64,000 nt of DNA, from NCBI RefSeq assembly GCF_022749515.1, contig NZ_CP094242.1:62001-126000 (forward strand), written 5' to 3'. Within the stretch, counting starts at the first letter, position 1; every line of letters starts with the position of its first letter. The translations under genes and the position numbers were made by a program. This document shows positions 1-7,523 of the stretch, one piece after another. The DNA is from Morococcus cerebrosus. GTDB taxonomy: Bacteria; Pseudomonadota; Gammaproteobacteria; Burkholderiales; Neisseriaceae. Below the pieces are notes generated by a model, which was not told where the DNA came from, searched no databases, and was given only the letters and a program-made list of their open reading frames with translations.

Positions 1-1
1 C

Positions 2-481
2 AGCGAACACCGTTACGCCATTCAACCGACCGATACGGCGAATGAAGTACACGATGCGCTGATGAATCTCGGTGCGGCGGCGATTGTTGCTGATTTGCAA
101 CAATTAAAAACAGAAGGCCGTCTGAAAAGCGTCAAACAGCCTGAAGAAGGCGTGACTTATGCACAAAAATTAAGCAAAGAAGAAGCGCGTGTCGATTGGA
201 ACGAAAGCGCGGCAGTGATTGAACGCAAAATCCGCGCCTTCAACCCCGTCCCCGCTGCATGGGTGGAATATCAAGGCAAGCCGATGAAAATCTGGCGGGC
301 TGAAGTAGTCGCGCAACAAGGCAGGGCGGGCGAAGTGTTGTCTTGCTCGGCTGACGGCTTGGTTGTCGCCTGTGGCGAGAACGCGCTGAAGATTACCGAA
401 TTGCAGCCTTCGGGCAGCAAACGGATGCCGATTGCGGCGTTTGCGGCAGGGCATAAGATTGAGGTTGGGACGGTTTTATAG
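2..481 (+). CDS. fmt: Methionyl-tRNA formyltransferase, C-terminal part (cut by window edge)
   Basis: The frame is open from base 2 to a TAG at 479-481, so the N-terminal formyltransferase domain lies outside the window. The visible ~159 residues match the Fmt C-terminal domain: 'TYAQKLSKEEARVDW' and 'RAFNPVPAAWVEYQGKPMKIW' are typical of the linker and the OB-like tRNA-binding domain. Fmt formylates initiator Met-tRNA with 10-formyl-THF. An AGGCCGTCTGAA (AG-dialect DUS) at 115-126 is read in frame as part of 'EGRLKS'. The neighbourhood (rsmB, DUF4390, ntrYX, dprA, smg, topA downstream) is the usual neisserial order, which supports the call. Confidence 0.93.
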   Translation, partial: SEHRYAIQPTDTANEVHDALMNLGAAAIVADLQQLKTEGRLKSVKQPEEGVTYAQKLSKEEARVDWNESAAVIERKIRAFNPVPAAWVEYQGKPMKIWRAEVVAQQGRAGEVLSCSADGLVVACGENALKITELQPSGSKRMPIAAFAAGHKIEVGTVL

Positions 482-545
482 AAGCCGTTTCGTAAACTAA
501 TTTAGAGCCAGCCCATCCCCCATTTCTTAGCTGCCATGCCTTCCC

Positions 546-653
546 CGCCTACGCGAGAATGAGCTATGGCGGGAATCCATTGGAAAATCCAAGAAACGGA
601 TGCTCGAAAAGCGTTGTTGAAGTTCAAAGATGGATTCCCGCCTGCGCGGGAAT
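546..653. repeat. dRS3-bounded small neisserial repeat
   Basis: A perfect 13-bp inverted repeat (GGCGGGAATCCAT at 568-580, complement at 630-642) encloses ~49 bp. Each arm overlaps a dRS3-type palindrome, ATTCCC-N8-GGGAAT; the right one (634-653) is perfect and the left one (about 546-563) is degenerate. dRS3 units with intervening RS elements are typical Neisseria intergenic repeats. This repeat and the DUS pair after it account for most of the 482-814 gap. Confidence 0.75.
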
Positions 654-704
654 GACGGTTGGCGGTAGGTGCTGTATCAAAAAACAGCGGGCCGGTTATC
701 AATT

Positions 705-745
705 TTCAGACGACCTTTCTTCTGATGATTCAGAGGTCGTCTGAA
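705..745. terminator. Inverted DUS pair
   Basis: TTCAGACGACCT (705-716) and AGGTCGTCTGAA (734-745) form a 12-bp-arm stem with a short loop. It lies before the macrodomain gene and probably closes transcripts arriving from fmt. Confidence 0.75.
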
Positions 746-814
746 AATATCGGGCAGGGAAACGTTTGGTTTTGTTGAACTGACGACAAGATTCCCCACG
801 TTTAGGAGCAGATC

Positions 815-1336
815 ATGGCAGTGTTTGAAGTAGTCGAAGGCGATATTACAAAACTTGAAGTCGATGCCATCGTGAACGCCGCCAATTCCTCGTTGTTGGG
901 CGGCGGAGGCGTGGACGGCGCGATTCACCGCGCGGCGGGACGGGAATTGTTGGAAGCGTGCAGAAAGTTGAACGGCTGCCGCACGGGCGAAGCGAAAATC
1001 ACCCAAGGCTACCGGCTGCCGGCGAAATTTGTGATTCACACCGTCGGGCCGGTTTGGTTCGGCGGACACCGCAGCGAAGCGGTCAAGCTGGCGGAGGCGT
1101 ATCAAAATTCCCTGCTGTTGGCGCAAGAACACGGCATCCGCAGCATCGCCTTCCCCTGTATCAGCACGGGCGTGTACCGTTTCCCCGCCGACTTGGCTGC
1201 CGAGACTGCTTTGGCGATTTTGAAAAAAACCTTGCCGCAGTGTCCGTCTGTCGAAAAAATCATTTTCTGTTGCTATTCGCCGCAGGATGCCGAACGCTAT
1301 CGGGCATTGTTGGAACGGGACGGGGCGGTCGTCTGA
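815..1336 (+). CDS. Macrodomain protein (YmdB-type O-acetyl-ADP-ribose deacetylase)
   Basis: This 173-residue protein is a single macrodomain. 'VDAIVNAANSSLLGGGGVDG' (about residues 15-35) is the ADP-ribose-binding loop, followed by 'GPVW' and 'FPCISTGVYRFP', the phosphate-binding loop. The family hydrolyses O-acetyl-ADP-ribose or mono-ADP-ribose modifications in the cytoplasm, and the length equals a minimal YmdB/MacroD protein. The ATG follows TAGGAGC at about 803-809. The TGA stop (1334-1336) is formed by the DUS core GTCGTCTGAA. No functional partner gene is adjacent. The family is clear; the exact substrate is inferred. Confidence 0.9.
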   Translation: MAVFEVVEGDITKLEVDAIVNAANSSLLGGGGVDGAIHRAAGRELLEACRKLNGCRTGEAKITQGYRLPAKFVIHTVGPVWFGGHRSEAVKLAEAYQNSLLLAQEHGIRSIAFPCISTGVYRFPADLAAETALAILKKTLPQCPSVEKIIFCCYSPQDAERYRALLERDGAVV

Positions 1337-1373
1337 AATTCCCGAATCAGGCAAAACGGCAGATTAAATGTTT

Positions 1374-1439
1374 TTCAGACGACCTTAGGCAAGCTTGGGG
1401 TCGTCTGAAAACAGAAAAGCCGGACAGACAGTCCGGCTT
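1374..1439. terminator. DUS pair followed by a hairpin terminator
   Basis: TTCAGACGACCT (1374-1385) pairs with GTCGTCTGAA (1400-1409). A second hairpin, AAGCCGGAC-AGACA-GTCCGGCTT (1417-1439), follows. Together they separate the convergent macrodomain and PepSY genes and can act in both directions. Confidence 0.7.
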
Positions 1440-1467
1440 CCTATAAGAATCCATTATCAAGAATCGA

Positions 1468-1752
1468 TTAATCGTCGCAGTGGTTGTCGGTGTCCACTTT
1501 GATGACGCGGCCGCTTTGTGAGGAAACGTCGACATCGTATTCGGTACAGCCTCTGCGGATTTCGATTTCCCAGCGTCCGTCGCTGTGGTCGATGTCGGTA
1601 ACGCGGCCGCCGCCGACGCGTTTCTTGGCGATTTTGACGGCTTGCGCTTGGGAGATGGCGCGGGAATGTTTGTGCGGTGCCGCCGCGGCGGTCAGGCTGC
1701 CGGAAACGAGTGCGGCGGAAACGGCAAGCAGGGAGAGGGCGCGCAAAGTCAT
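1468..1752 (-). CDS. Small periplasmic PepSY-domain protein
   Basis: The 94-residue product starts with a signal peptide (hydrophobic 'LRALSLLAVSAALVSGS', cleavage probably after 'TAAAA'). One PepSY unit follows: 'ISQAQAVKIAKKRVGGGRVTDI' then 'WEIEIRRGCTEYDVDVSSQSG' and an acidic tail. Small PepSY proteins are exported and are thought to inhibit peptidases or bind ligands; the role here is unknown. Two cysteines (one in 'RRGCTEY', one near the C-terminus in 'DNHCDD') could form a disulfide. AAGGATT precedes the ATG on the minus strand. It is a stand-alone gene. Confidence 0.85.
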   Translation of the reverse strand: MTLRALSLLAVSAALVSGSLTAAAAPHKHSRAISQAQAVKIAKKRVGGGRVTDIDHSDGRWEIEIRRGCTEYDVDVSSQSGRVIKVDTDNHCDD

Positions 1753-1924
1753 GATGAATCCTTATGTGTGTTGAAAAGAACGGACTATATGGATATTGTC
1801 ATGAGCGGGCAATCGGATTAACACAATTTGAATTTTGCCCCGAACACCGCCCGAACCGCTTGTAAGGCGTTTACATTTTTAACGAACAAATCGAACCGAA
1901 GCAGGTATTTAAGGAATTGAATTT

Positions 1925-3184
1925 ATGAGTATGTCCCTCGCCCAAAAACTCGCCGCCGACAGCATTGCGGCGGTCGCCGAAGGGCACAACCTTCAGGATG
2001 TGTTGGCGCAAATCCGCGCGGCGCATCCCGAGCTGACGGCGCAGGAAAACGGCGCGCTGCAGGATATTGCCTACGGCTGCCAGCGTTATTTGGGCAGTTT
2101 GAAGCATATGCTCGCGCAGATGCTGAAAAAGCCGATTGACAATCCGCAGCTCGAAAGCCTGCTTTTGGCGGCGATGTACCAACTGCATTACACGCGCAAC
2201 GCGCCTCATGCGGTGGTCAACGAGGCGGTCGAGAGTATCGCGAAAATCGGGCGCGGGCAGTACCGTTCGTTTGCCAACGCGATTTTGCGGCGTTTTTTGC
2301 GCGAACGCGACAAGCTCGCGGCTTCGTGCAAAAAAGACGATGTGGCGAAGCACAACCTGCCGCTGTGGTGGGTGGCATACCTGAAAAACCATTATCCGAA
2401 ACATTGGCACAACATCACCACCGCGCTGCAATCGCATCCGCCGATGACGCTGCGGGTCAACCGCCGCCACGGCAATGCCGAATCGTATTTGGGAAAGCTG
2501 GCGGCGGAAGGGATTGCGGCTAAGGCGTTGGACGAATATGCGGTTACGTTGGAAGAAGCTGTGCCGGTGAACCGGCTGCCCGGTTTTGCCGAAGGGCTGG
2601 TGTCGGTGCAGGATTTCGGGGCGCAGCAGGCGGCGTATCTGTTAAACCCTAAAGACGGCGAACGGATTTTGGACGCGTGCGCCGCGCCGGGCGGGAAGAC
2701 GGGGCATATGTTGGAACTGGCGGATTGTCATGTTACCGCTTTGGATATAGATGAAGGTCGTCTGAAAAGGGTGAAGGACAATCTCGACCGCTTGGGGTTT
2801 CAGACGACCGCTCTGGCTTGCGCCGATGCGCAGGACTTGGCGGCGTGGTATGATGGAAAGCCTTTCGACGCCATCCTTGCCGACGTGCCGTGTACCGCTT
2901 CGGGGGTGGCGCGGCGCAATCCCGACGTGAAATGGCTGCGCCGTCCGACCGATGCCGCCAAAACCGCCCGTCAGCAGGAGGCATTGCTGGACGCGCTTTG
3001 GCAAACCCTGACGAAAAACGGCAGAATGCTGCTTGCCACCTGCTCGGTGTTCGTCGAAGAAAACGACGTTCAGTTGCAAAAATTCCTCAACCGCCACGCC
3101 GATGCCGAGCTGATCGAATCGCGTGTGCTTTTACCGAACAAACATCAAGATGGCTTTTATTACGCGCTTATCAAAAAGCAGTAA
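1925..3184 (+). CDS. rsmB: 16S rRNA m5C967 methyltransferase
   Basis: The 419-residue protein has an N-terminal NusB-like RNA-binding domain (about 1-140) and a C-terminal SAM-dependent RNA m5C methyltransferase domain. Visible motifs are the SAM loop 'DACAAPGGKTG' starting at D250, 'DVPCTASG' with C323 and 'LATCSVF' with catalytic C373. The two-cysteine arrangement is that of RNA m5C enzymes. AAGGAAT lies upstream of the chosen ATG. Two DUS copies (2755-2766 and an inverted partner at about 2799-2810) are read in frame as 'EGRLKR' and 'GFQTTA'. The 3' end overlaps the start of the DUF4390 gene, suggesting co-transcription. Confidence 0.96.
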   Translation: MSMSLAQKLAADSIAAVAEGHNLQDVLAQIRAAHPELTAQENGALQDIAYGCQRYLGSLKHMLAQMLKKPIDNPQLESLLLAAMYQLHYTRNAPHAVVNEAVESIAKIGRGQYRSFANAILRRFLRERDKLAASCKKDDVAKHNLPLWWVAYLKNHYPKHWHNITTALQSHPPMTLRVNRRHGNAESYLGKLAAEGIAAKALDEYAVTLEEAVPVNRLPGFAEGLVSVQDFGAQQAAYLLNPKDGERILDACAAPGGKTGHMLELADCHVTALDIDEGRLKRVKDNLDRLGFQTTALACADAQDLAAWYDGKPFDAILADVPCTASGVARRNPDVKWLRRPTDAAKTARQQEALLDALWQTLTKNGRMLLATCSVFVEENDVQLQKFLNRHADAELIESRVLLPNKHQDGFYYALIKKQ

Positions 3185-3743
3185 ACGGCTGTTTGGAACG
3201 CTGTTGCTCGCCCTGTCGCTGAATGCGGCGGCGGAGGGTATCAGCGTGACCCGCTCCGAGGCGAAACTGACCGAAACCGGGCAGCTTTCCGTCAGCAGCC
3301 GTTTCCGCACCGATTTGCCCGACCAGCTCAAACAGGCGCTCCGGCAGGGCGTGCCGTTGAATTTCACTTTGAGCTGGCAGCTTTCCGCGCCTTCCATGCC
3401 GTCTTACCGCTTCAAGTTTGACCAGCTGCTCAACAGCGACAACACCATCCACTACAAACTTTCCTTCCATCCGCTGACCAACCGCTACCGCATAACCGTC
3501 GGCACGTTTTCCACCGAATACGACACGCTTGAGACCGCCTTGCGCGGCGTAGGGGCGGTCGCCAACTGGAAAGTGCTGTCCAAAGGCGCGTTAAGCGGCG
3601 TCGCAGCGAAAGACACACAAGCCGAAATCCGCCTGCTGCTTTCAACAGCGAAGCTGCCCAAACCCTTCCAAATCAACGCATTGACTTCTAAAAACTGGCA
3701 CTTGGATTCCGGCTGGAAGTCTCTGACCATCTCTCAGGAGTAA
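3150..3743 (+). CDS. Exported DUF4390 protein
   Basis: The start at 3150 (35 bp inside rsmB) gives 'MAFITRLSKSSKRLFGTLLL', a normal signal peptide ending near 'SLNAAAEG'. An upstream in-frame ATG at 3123 would put nine hydrophilic residues before it and is less likely. The mature ~170 residues are a DUF4390 domain, predicted periplasmic. DUF4390 genes in beta-proteobacteria sit between rsmB and ntrY, as here, three bases before ntrY. The function is unknown; the linkage suggests a link to the NtrY sensor. Confidence 0.88.
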   Translation: MAFITRLSKSSKRLFGTLLLALSLNAAAEGISVTRSEAKLTETGQLSVSSRFRTDLPDQLKQALRQGVPLNFTLSWQLSAPSMPSYRFKFDQLLNSDNTIHYKLSFHPLTNRYRITVGTFSTEYDTLETALRGVGAVANWKVLSKGALSGVAAKDTQAEIRLLLSTAKLPKPFQINALTSKNWHLDSGWKSLTISQE

Positions 3744-3746
3744 ACC

Positions 3747-5870
3747 ATGCGCCGCTTTCTCCTGATTGCCGTGTTGGCGGCGGTGGGACTGCTCTACGGA
3801 CTGACCATTGCAACGGGCAGCACCAGCCCGCTGGCGGAATATTTCTGGTGGATTATCGCCCTGTGTGCGCTGCTGATGCTGGTGTTGGCATCGGTTTTGA
3901 CGCGCTACGTCCTGCTCCTCATGCGCGACAAAAGCAAGGGTGTGTTCGGTTCGCAGATTGCGCGGCGGCTGTCGGGGATGTTTACGCTGGTGGCGGTATT
4001 GCCGGGCGTGTTTCTGTTCGGCATTTCCGCGCAGTTCATCAACGGCACGATTAATTCGTGGTTCGGCAACGATACCCACGAAGCCCTCGAACGCAGCCTG
4101 AACTTGAGCAAATCCGCGCTGAATCTGGCAGTGGACAACGCAGTCAGTAATGCTACGCCGGTGCAAATCGACATGATCAGCACCGCGTCTGTGGACGGCG
4201 ATTTGGGCAAGGCGCTGAAAAATGCCGCCAAATCGGGCGGCTTTACCCAGCTTTCGCTCTATGATGTCAAAACCCACAAAACCGAGAAAAGTGTCAATCC
4301 GCTGAAACTAAACCAACCCGAACTCGACAAAGAAGGATGGGAGAAGCTGGAGCAGACCGGCTCGATACGCAGTTTGGAAAACATAGAAAATGTCTTGTAC
4401 GCGCAAGGCTGGATGTTGATCGGCGCGCACAACGGACGCGATTATGCCTTGTTTTTCCGTCAGCCCATCCCGCAGGATGTGGCGCAAGACGCGACGCTGA
4501 TTGAAGCGGCGCGGGCGAAATACGCCGAATTGAGCTACACCAAACAAGGCCTGCAAACCTTCTTCTTGGCGACTTTGCTGGTTGCCGCTCTGTTGGCGAT
4601 TTTCCTTGCCTTGGTAATGGCGCTGTATTTCGCCCGCCGCTTCGTCGAGCCGGTATTGTCGTTGGCAGAAGGCGCAAGGGCGGTGGCGCAGGGCGATTTC
4701 AGCCAGAAACGCCCCGTGTTCCGCAATGATGAATTCGGCAGGTTGACCCAGTTGTTCAACCACATGACCGAACAGCTTGCCATCGCCAAAGAAGCCGACG
4801 AGAACAACCGCCTGCGCGAAGAAGCGGCGCGCCACTATCTCGAATGCGTGTTGGAAAGCCTGACCACGGGCGTGATTACTTTGGATGCCGAAGGTCGTCT
4901 GAAAACCTTCAACAAAGCAGCCGAACGGATTTTGGGCATTGAATTGGTGCCGCTGTGGGGTAGCAACTGGCACGACTGGCGCGGACAATCGCCGCAGCAG
5001 ACCCTGCTTGCCGAAGTGTTTGCCGCCATTGAAGAAACCGCCAATGCCGCCAAGCCCGTCCAAGTCGAATACGCCGCCCCCGACGATGCGCGGATTCTCT
5101 TGGGCAAAGCCACCATCCTGCCTGACGACAACGACAACGGCGTGGTGATGGTGATCGACGACATCACCGTCCTTATCCGCGCCCAAAAAGAAGCCGCATG
5201 GGGCGAAGTGGCGAAACGGTTGGCGCATGAAATCCGCAATCCGCTCACGCCTATCCAACTTTCCGCCGAGAGATTGGCATGGAAATTGCATGATAAATTG
5301 GACGAACAACACGCCCAAATCCTCAGCCGTTCGACCGACACCATCGTCAAACAGGTGGCGGCATTAAAAGAAATGGTCGAAGCCTTCCGCAATTACGCCC
5401 GCGCCCCGTCGCTGAATTTTGAAAAACACGATTTGAACCGTTTGGTCGAAGAAGTGTTGCTGCTGTACGAGGGCGGGGCGTGCCGCTTTGTTCCAAACTT
5501 GTCCGACAAACCGCAGCCGATTTCCGCCGATACCACCGCCATGCGGCAGGTGTTGCACAATATTTTCAAAAACGCGGCAGAGGCGGCGGAAGAGGCAGAA
5601 GTTCCTCAAGTGAATGTCAGCGTCGGTGAAGATAACGACGGACAGGTTTTATTGACCGTTTGTAACAACGGCAAAGGTTTCAGCAAGGAAATGCTGCATA
5701 ATGCCTTCGAGCCGTATGTTACCGACAAGCCGACAGGTACGGGACTGGGATTGCCCGTTGTGAAGAAAATCATCGAAGAGCACGGCGGCCGCATCAGCCT
5801 GAGCAATCAGAACGAAGGCGGCGCGTGTGTGAAAATAGCCTTACCCCGATTGGTAGAAACTTATGCGTAG
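3747..5870 (+). CDS. ntrY: NtrY-type membrane sensor histidine kinase
   Basis: The 707-residue kinase has N-terminal membrane segments (about 5-23, 34-58, 76-98), a large extracytoplasmic loop, another membrane segment near 275-300 ('ATLLVAALLAIFLALVMAL') and a HAMP domain. A PAS domain ('LESLTTGVITLDAEGRLKTF'), the HisKA motif 'AKRLAHEIRNPLTPIQLSAE' with phospho-acceptor H494 and a HATPase domain ('NIFKNAAEA', 'TGTGLGLPVVKKIIEEHGG') follow. It pairs with NtrX, whose start overlaps its last 8 bases. In gonococcus this system is reported to affect respiratory enzyme genes. An in-frame DUS (4892-4903) encodes 'EGRLKT' in the PAS domain. Confidence 0.93.
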   Translation: MRRFLLIAVLAAVGLLYGLTIATGSTSPLAEYFWWIIALCALLMLVLASVLTRYVLLLMRDKSKGVFGSQIARRLSGMFTLVAVLPGVFLFGISAQFINGTINSWFGNDTHEALERSLNLSKSALNLAVDNAVSNATPVQIDMISTASVDGDLGKALKNAAKSGGFTQLSLYDVKTHKTEKSVNPLKLNQPELDKEGWEKLEQTGSIRSLENIENVLYAQGWMLIGAHNGRDYALFFRQPIPQDVAQDATLIEAARAKYAELSYTKQGLQTFFLATLLVAALLAIFLALVMALYFARRFVEPVLSLAEGARAVAQGDFSQKRPVFRNDEFGRLTQLFNHMTEQLAIAKEADENNRLREEAARHYLECVLESLTTGVITLDAEGRLKTFNKAAERILGIELVPLWGSNWHDWRGQSPQQTLLAEVFAAIEETANAAKPVQVEYAAPDDARILLGKATILPDDNDNGVVMVIDDITVLIRAQKEAAWGEVAKRLAHEIRNPLTPIQLSAERLAWKLHDKLDEQHAQILSRSTDTIVKQVAALKEMVEAFRNYARAPSLNFEKHDLNRLVEEVLLLYEGGACRFVPNLSDKPQPISADTTAMRQVLHNIFKNAAEAAEEAEVPQVNVSVGEDNDGQVLLTVCNNGKGFSKEMLHNAFEPYVTDKPTGTGLGLPVVKKIIEEHGGRISLSNQNEGGACVKIALPRLVETYA

Positions 5871-7146
5871 CAGTGATATTTTAATTGTAGATGACGAAGT
5901 AGGTATCCGCGACTTGCTCTCGGAAATCCTCCAAGACGAAGGTTATTCCGTGGCTTTGGCGGAGAACGCCGAAGAGGCGCGCCAACTGCGCCACCAGACC
6001 CGTCCCGCCATGGTGTTGTTGGACATCTGGATGCCCGACTGCGACGGGATTACCCTGCTCAAAGAGTGGGCGAAAAACGGGCAGCTCAATATGCCCGTAG
6101 TGATGATGAGCGGACACGCCAGCATCGACACCGCCGTCGAAGCCACCAAAATCGGCGCGCTCGACTTTCTGGAAAAACCGATTGCCCTGCAAAAGCTGCT
6201 CTCTACCGTCGACCGCGCCCTCAAACACGGCGAAATGCAGATGGCGGCGGGCTTGTCCTTCGATAAACTCGGCAACAGCCCCGCCATTCAAGAATTCAAG
6301 CAACAACTTGAGCCTGCCGTGAAAAAAAGCGGCCCCGTGCTGCTCAGCGGCGAAACCGGTTCGCCGTTTGAAATCGTTGCCCGCTATTTCCACAAAAGCG
6401 GCACGCCTTGGGTCGGACTCAGCCGCGTCGAACTCATTGCCGATGCGCCTTTGGAACTGCTGCAAAAAGCATCGGGCGGCACGCTCTATCTCGGTGATGC
6501 CGCGCAGTACAGCAAAAACATCCAAAACGGCATCAGTTTCATCCTCGGCAAGGCAGACCGTTACAACGTGCGCGTCATCGTCGCCGGCAGCCATGCCGCC
6601 GATGAAAGCCCGGCAGACGCCATAGCCGATGCCAAGTTGTCCGAACTGCTTTCCGGCAACGTCATCAGCATCCCGCCGTTGCGTAGCCAATCCGAAGACA
6701 TCGCTTTCTTGGTCAACCAAGTCATGACCGAATTGGCGGACAGCGAAAAAATCCAGCCCGTCAAATTCAGCAACGGCTCGCTGACCGTCCTCTGCCAATA
6801 CAACTGGCCGGGCAATTTCGACCAGCTCCGCAGCGTCGTGAAAAACCTGATGCTGGAAGCGGACGGACAGGAAGTCCACGAGCAGGCGGTCGTTGCCGCA
6901 TTGGGGCAAAAACGGGCGACAGTCGCCACCGAAATCGTCGGCGGTTTCAACTTCAATATGCCTTTGCGCGAACTGCGTGAAGAATTGGAACGCCGCTATT
7001 TCGAGTACCACATCGCCCAAGAAGGGCAAAACATGAGCCGCGTCGCCCAAAAAGTCGGCCTGGAGCGCACACACCTCTACCGCAAACTCAAACAATTAGG
7101 CATCAGCGTTTCCCGCCGCAGCGCAGCGGAAAAAGCAGAAGAGTAG
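5863..7146 (+). CDS. ntrX: NtrX-type response regulator with degenerate AAA+ domain
   Basis: The 427-residue protein has an intact receiver domain: acidic pocket D10/D11, phospho-acceptor D54 in 'VLLDIWMPD', and conserved 'MSGH' and 'FLEKPI'. The central domain aligns with sigma54-activator AAA+ modules, but the Walker A lysine is missing ('SGETGSPFE' instead of GETGTGKE). 'GGTLYLGDAAQ' replaces the Walker B acidic motif and no GAFTGA loop is present. A Fis-type helix-turn-helix closes the protein ('RVAQKVGLERTHLYRKLKQL'). It probably binds DNA as a phosphorylation-controlled regulator and does not remodel sigma54 polymerase. It is translationally coupled to ntrY. Confidence 0.92.
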   Translation: MRSSDILIVDDEVGIRDLLSEILQDEGYSVALAENAEEARQLRHQTRPAMVLLDIWMPDCDGITLLKEWAKNGQLNMPVVMMSGHASIDTAVEATKIGALDFLEKPIALQKLLSTVDRALKHGEMQMAAGLSFDKLGNSPAIQEFKQQLEPAVKKSGPVLLSGETGSPFEIVARYFHKSGTPWVGLSRVELIADAPLELLQKASGGTLYLGDAAQYSKNIQNGISFILGKADRYNVRVIVAGSHAADESPADAIADAKLSELLSGNVISIPPLRSQSEDIAFLVNQVMTELADSEKIQPVKFSNGSLTVLCQYNWPGNFDQLRSVVKNLMLEADGQEVHEQAVVAALGQKRATVATEIVGGFNFNMPLRELREELERRYFEYHIAQEGQNMSRVAQKVGLERTHLYRKLKQLGISVSRRSAAEKAEE

Positions 7147-7163
7147 GGCGGTAGTAGGATAAG

Positions 7164-7212
7164 AGGTCGTCTGAAAGCATACGGCACGCTGCGGTATGTT
7201 TTCAGACGACCT
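7164..7212. terminator. Inverted DUS pair after ntrX
   Basis: AGGTCGTCTGAA (7164-7175) and TTCAGACGACCT (7201-7212). The loop adds a further GCATAC/GTATGT pairing, giving a long stem that ends the rsmB-ntrX transcript. Confidence 0.8.
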
Positions 7213-7258
7213 TGTTTGCCATTAATCTGTTCGCTTTTGCCGTAGAGCCGACTCACTT

Positions 7259-7287
7259 TTGACACAATGGGCGACAACCATTCAAAT
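7259..7287 (+). promoter_or_regulatory. Candidate sigma70 promoter upstream of dprA
   Basis: TTGACA (7259-7264) is a perfect -35 with a 17-bp spacer to TCAAAT (7282-7287), a 4/6 match to -10. It would give a long leader to dprA. The rest of the 7213-7523 gap shows only the second DUS pair. Confidence 0.45.
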
Positions 7288-7469
7288 GACAGATTTTCCT
7301 GCCGTATCGTGTAGAATATAAAAATATTACAAAAGTTACTAACGGGCTGTCGGCTGTTTGGCAGCATCCGCATGACGGTGAACAGGTACGAAACCGGAAT
7401 CAGGTGTGGGAACGCCGTATCGGTTTAAAGTTCGCCGGCTTTATCGTTAAATACTGACATTTATCTGTT

Positions 7470-7502
7470 TTCAGACGACCTCCCGAACAAAGGTCGTCTG
7501 AA
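7470..7502. repeat. Inverted DUS pair before dprA
   Basis: TTCAGACGACCT (7470-7481) and AGGTCGTCTGAA (7491-7502) lie just ahead of the dprA ribosome-binding site. A strong hairpin in the leader could attenuate read-through. Confidence 0.7.
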
Positions 7503-7523
7503 AACAACAAGGGGACACAATTA

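Noticed and set aside
5881..7095. Long minus-strand ORF (404 codons) opposite ntrX
   Set aside because: Antisense shadow in GC-rich coding DNA; the plus strand has clear receiver and HTH motifs. Similar antisense ORFs opposite rpoB, fusA, topA, lptD and mqo are rejected for the same reason.
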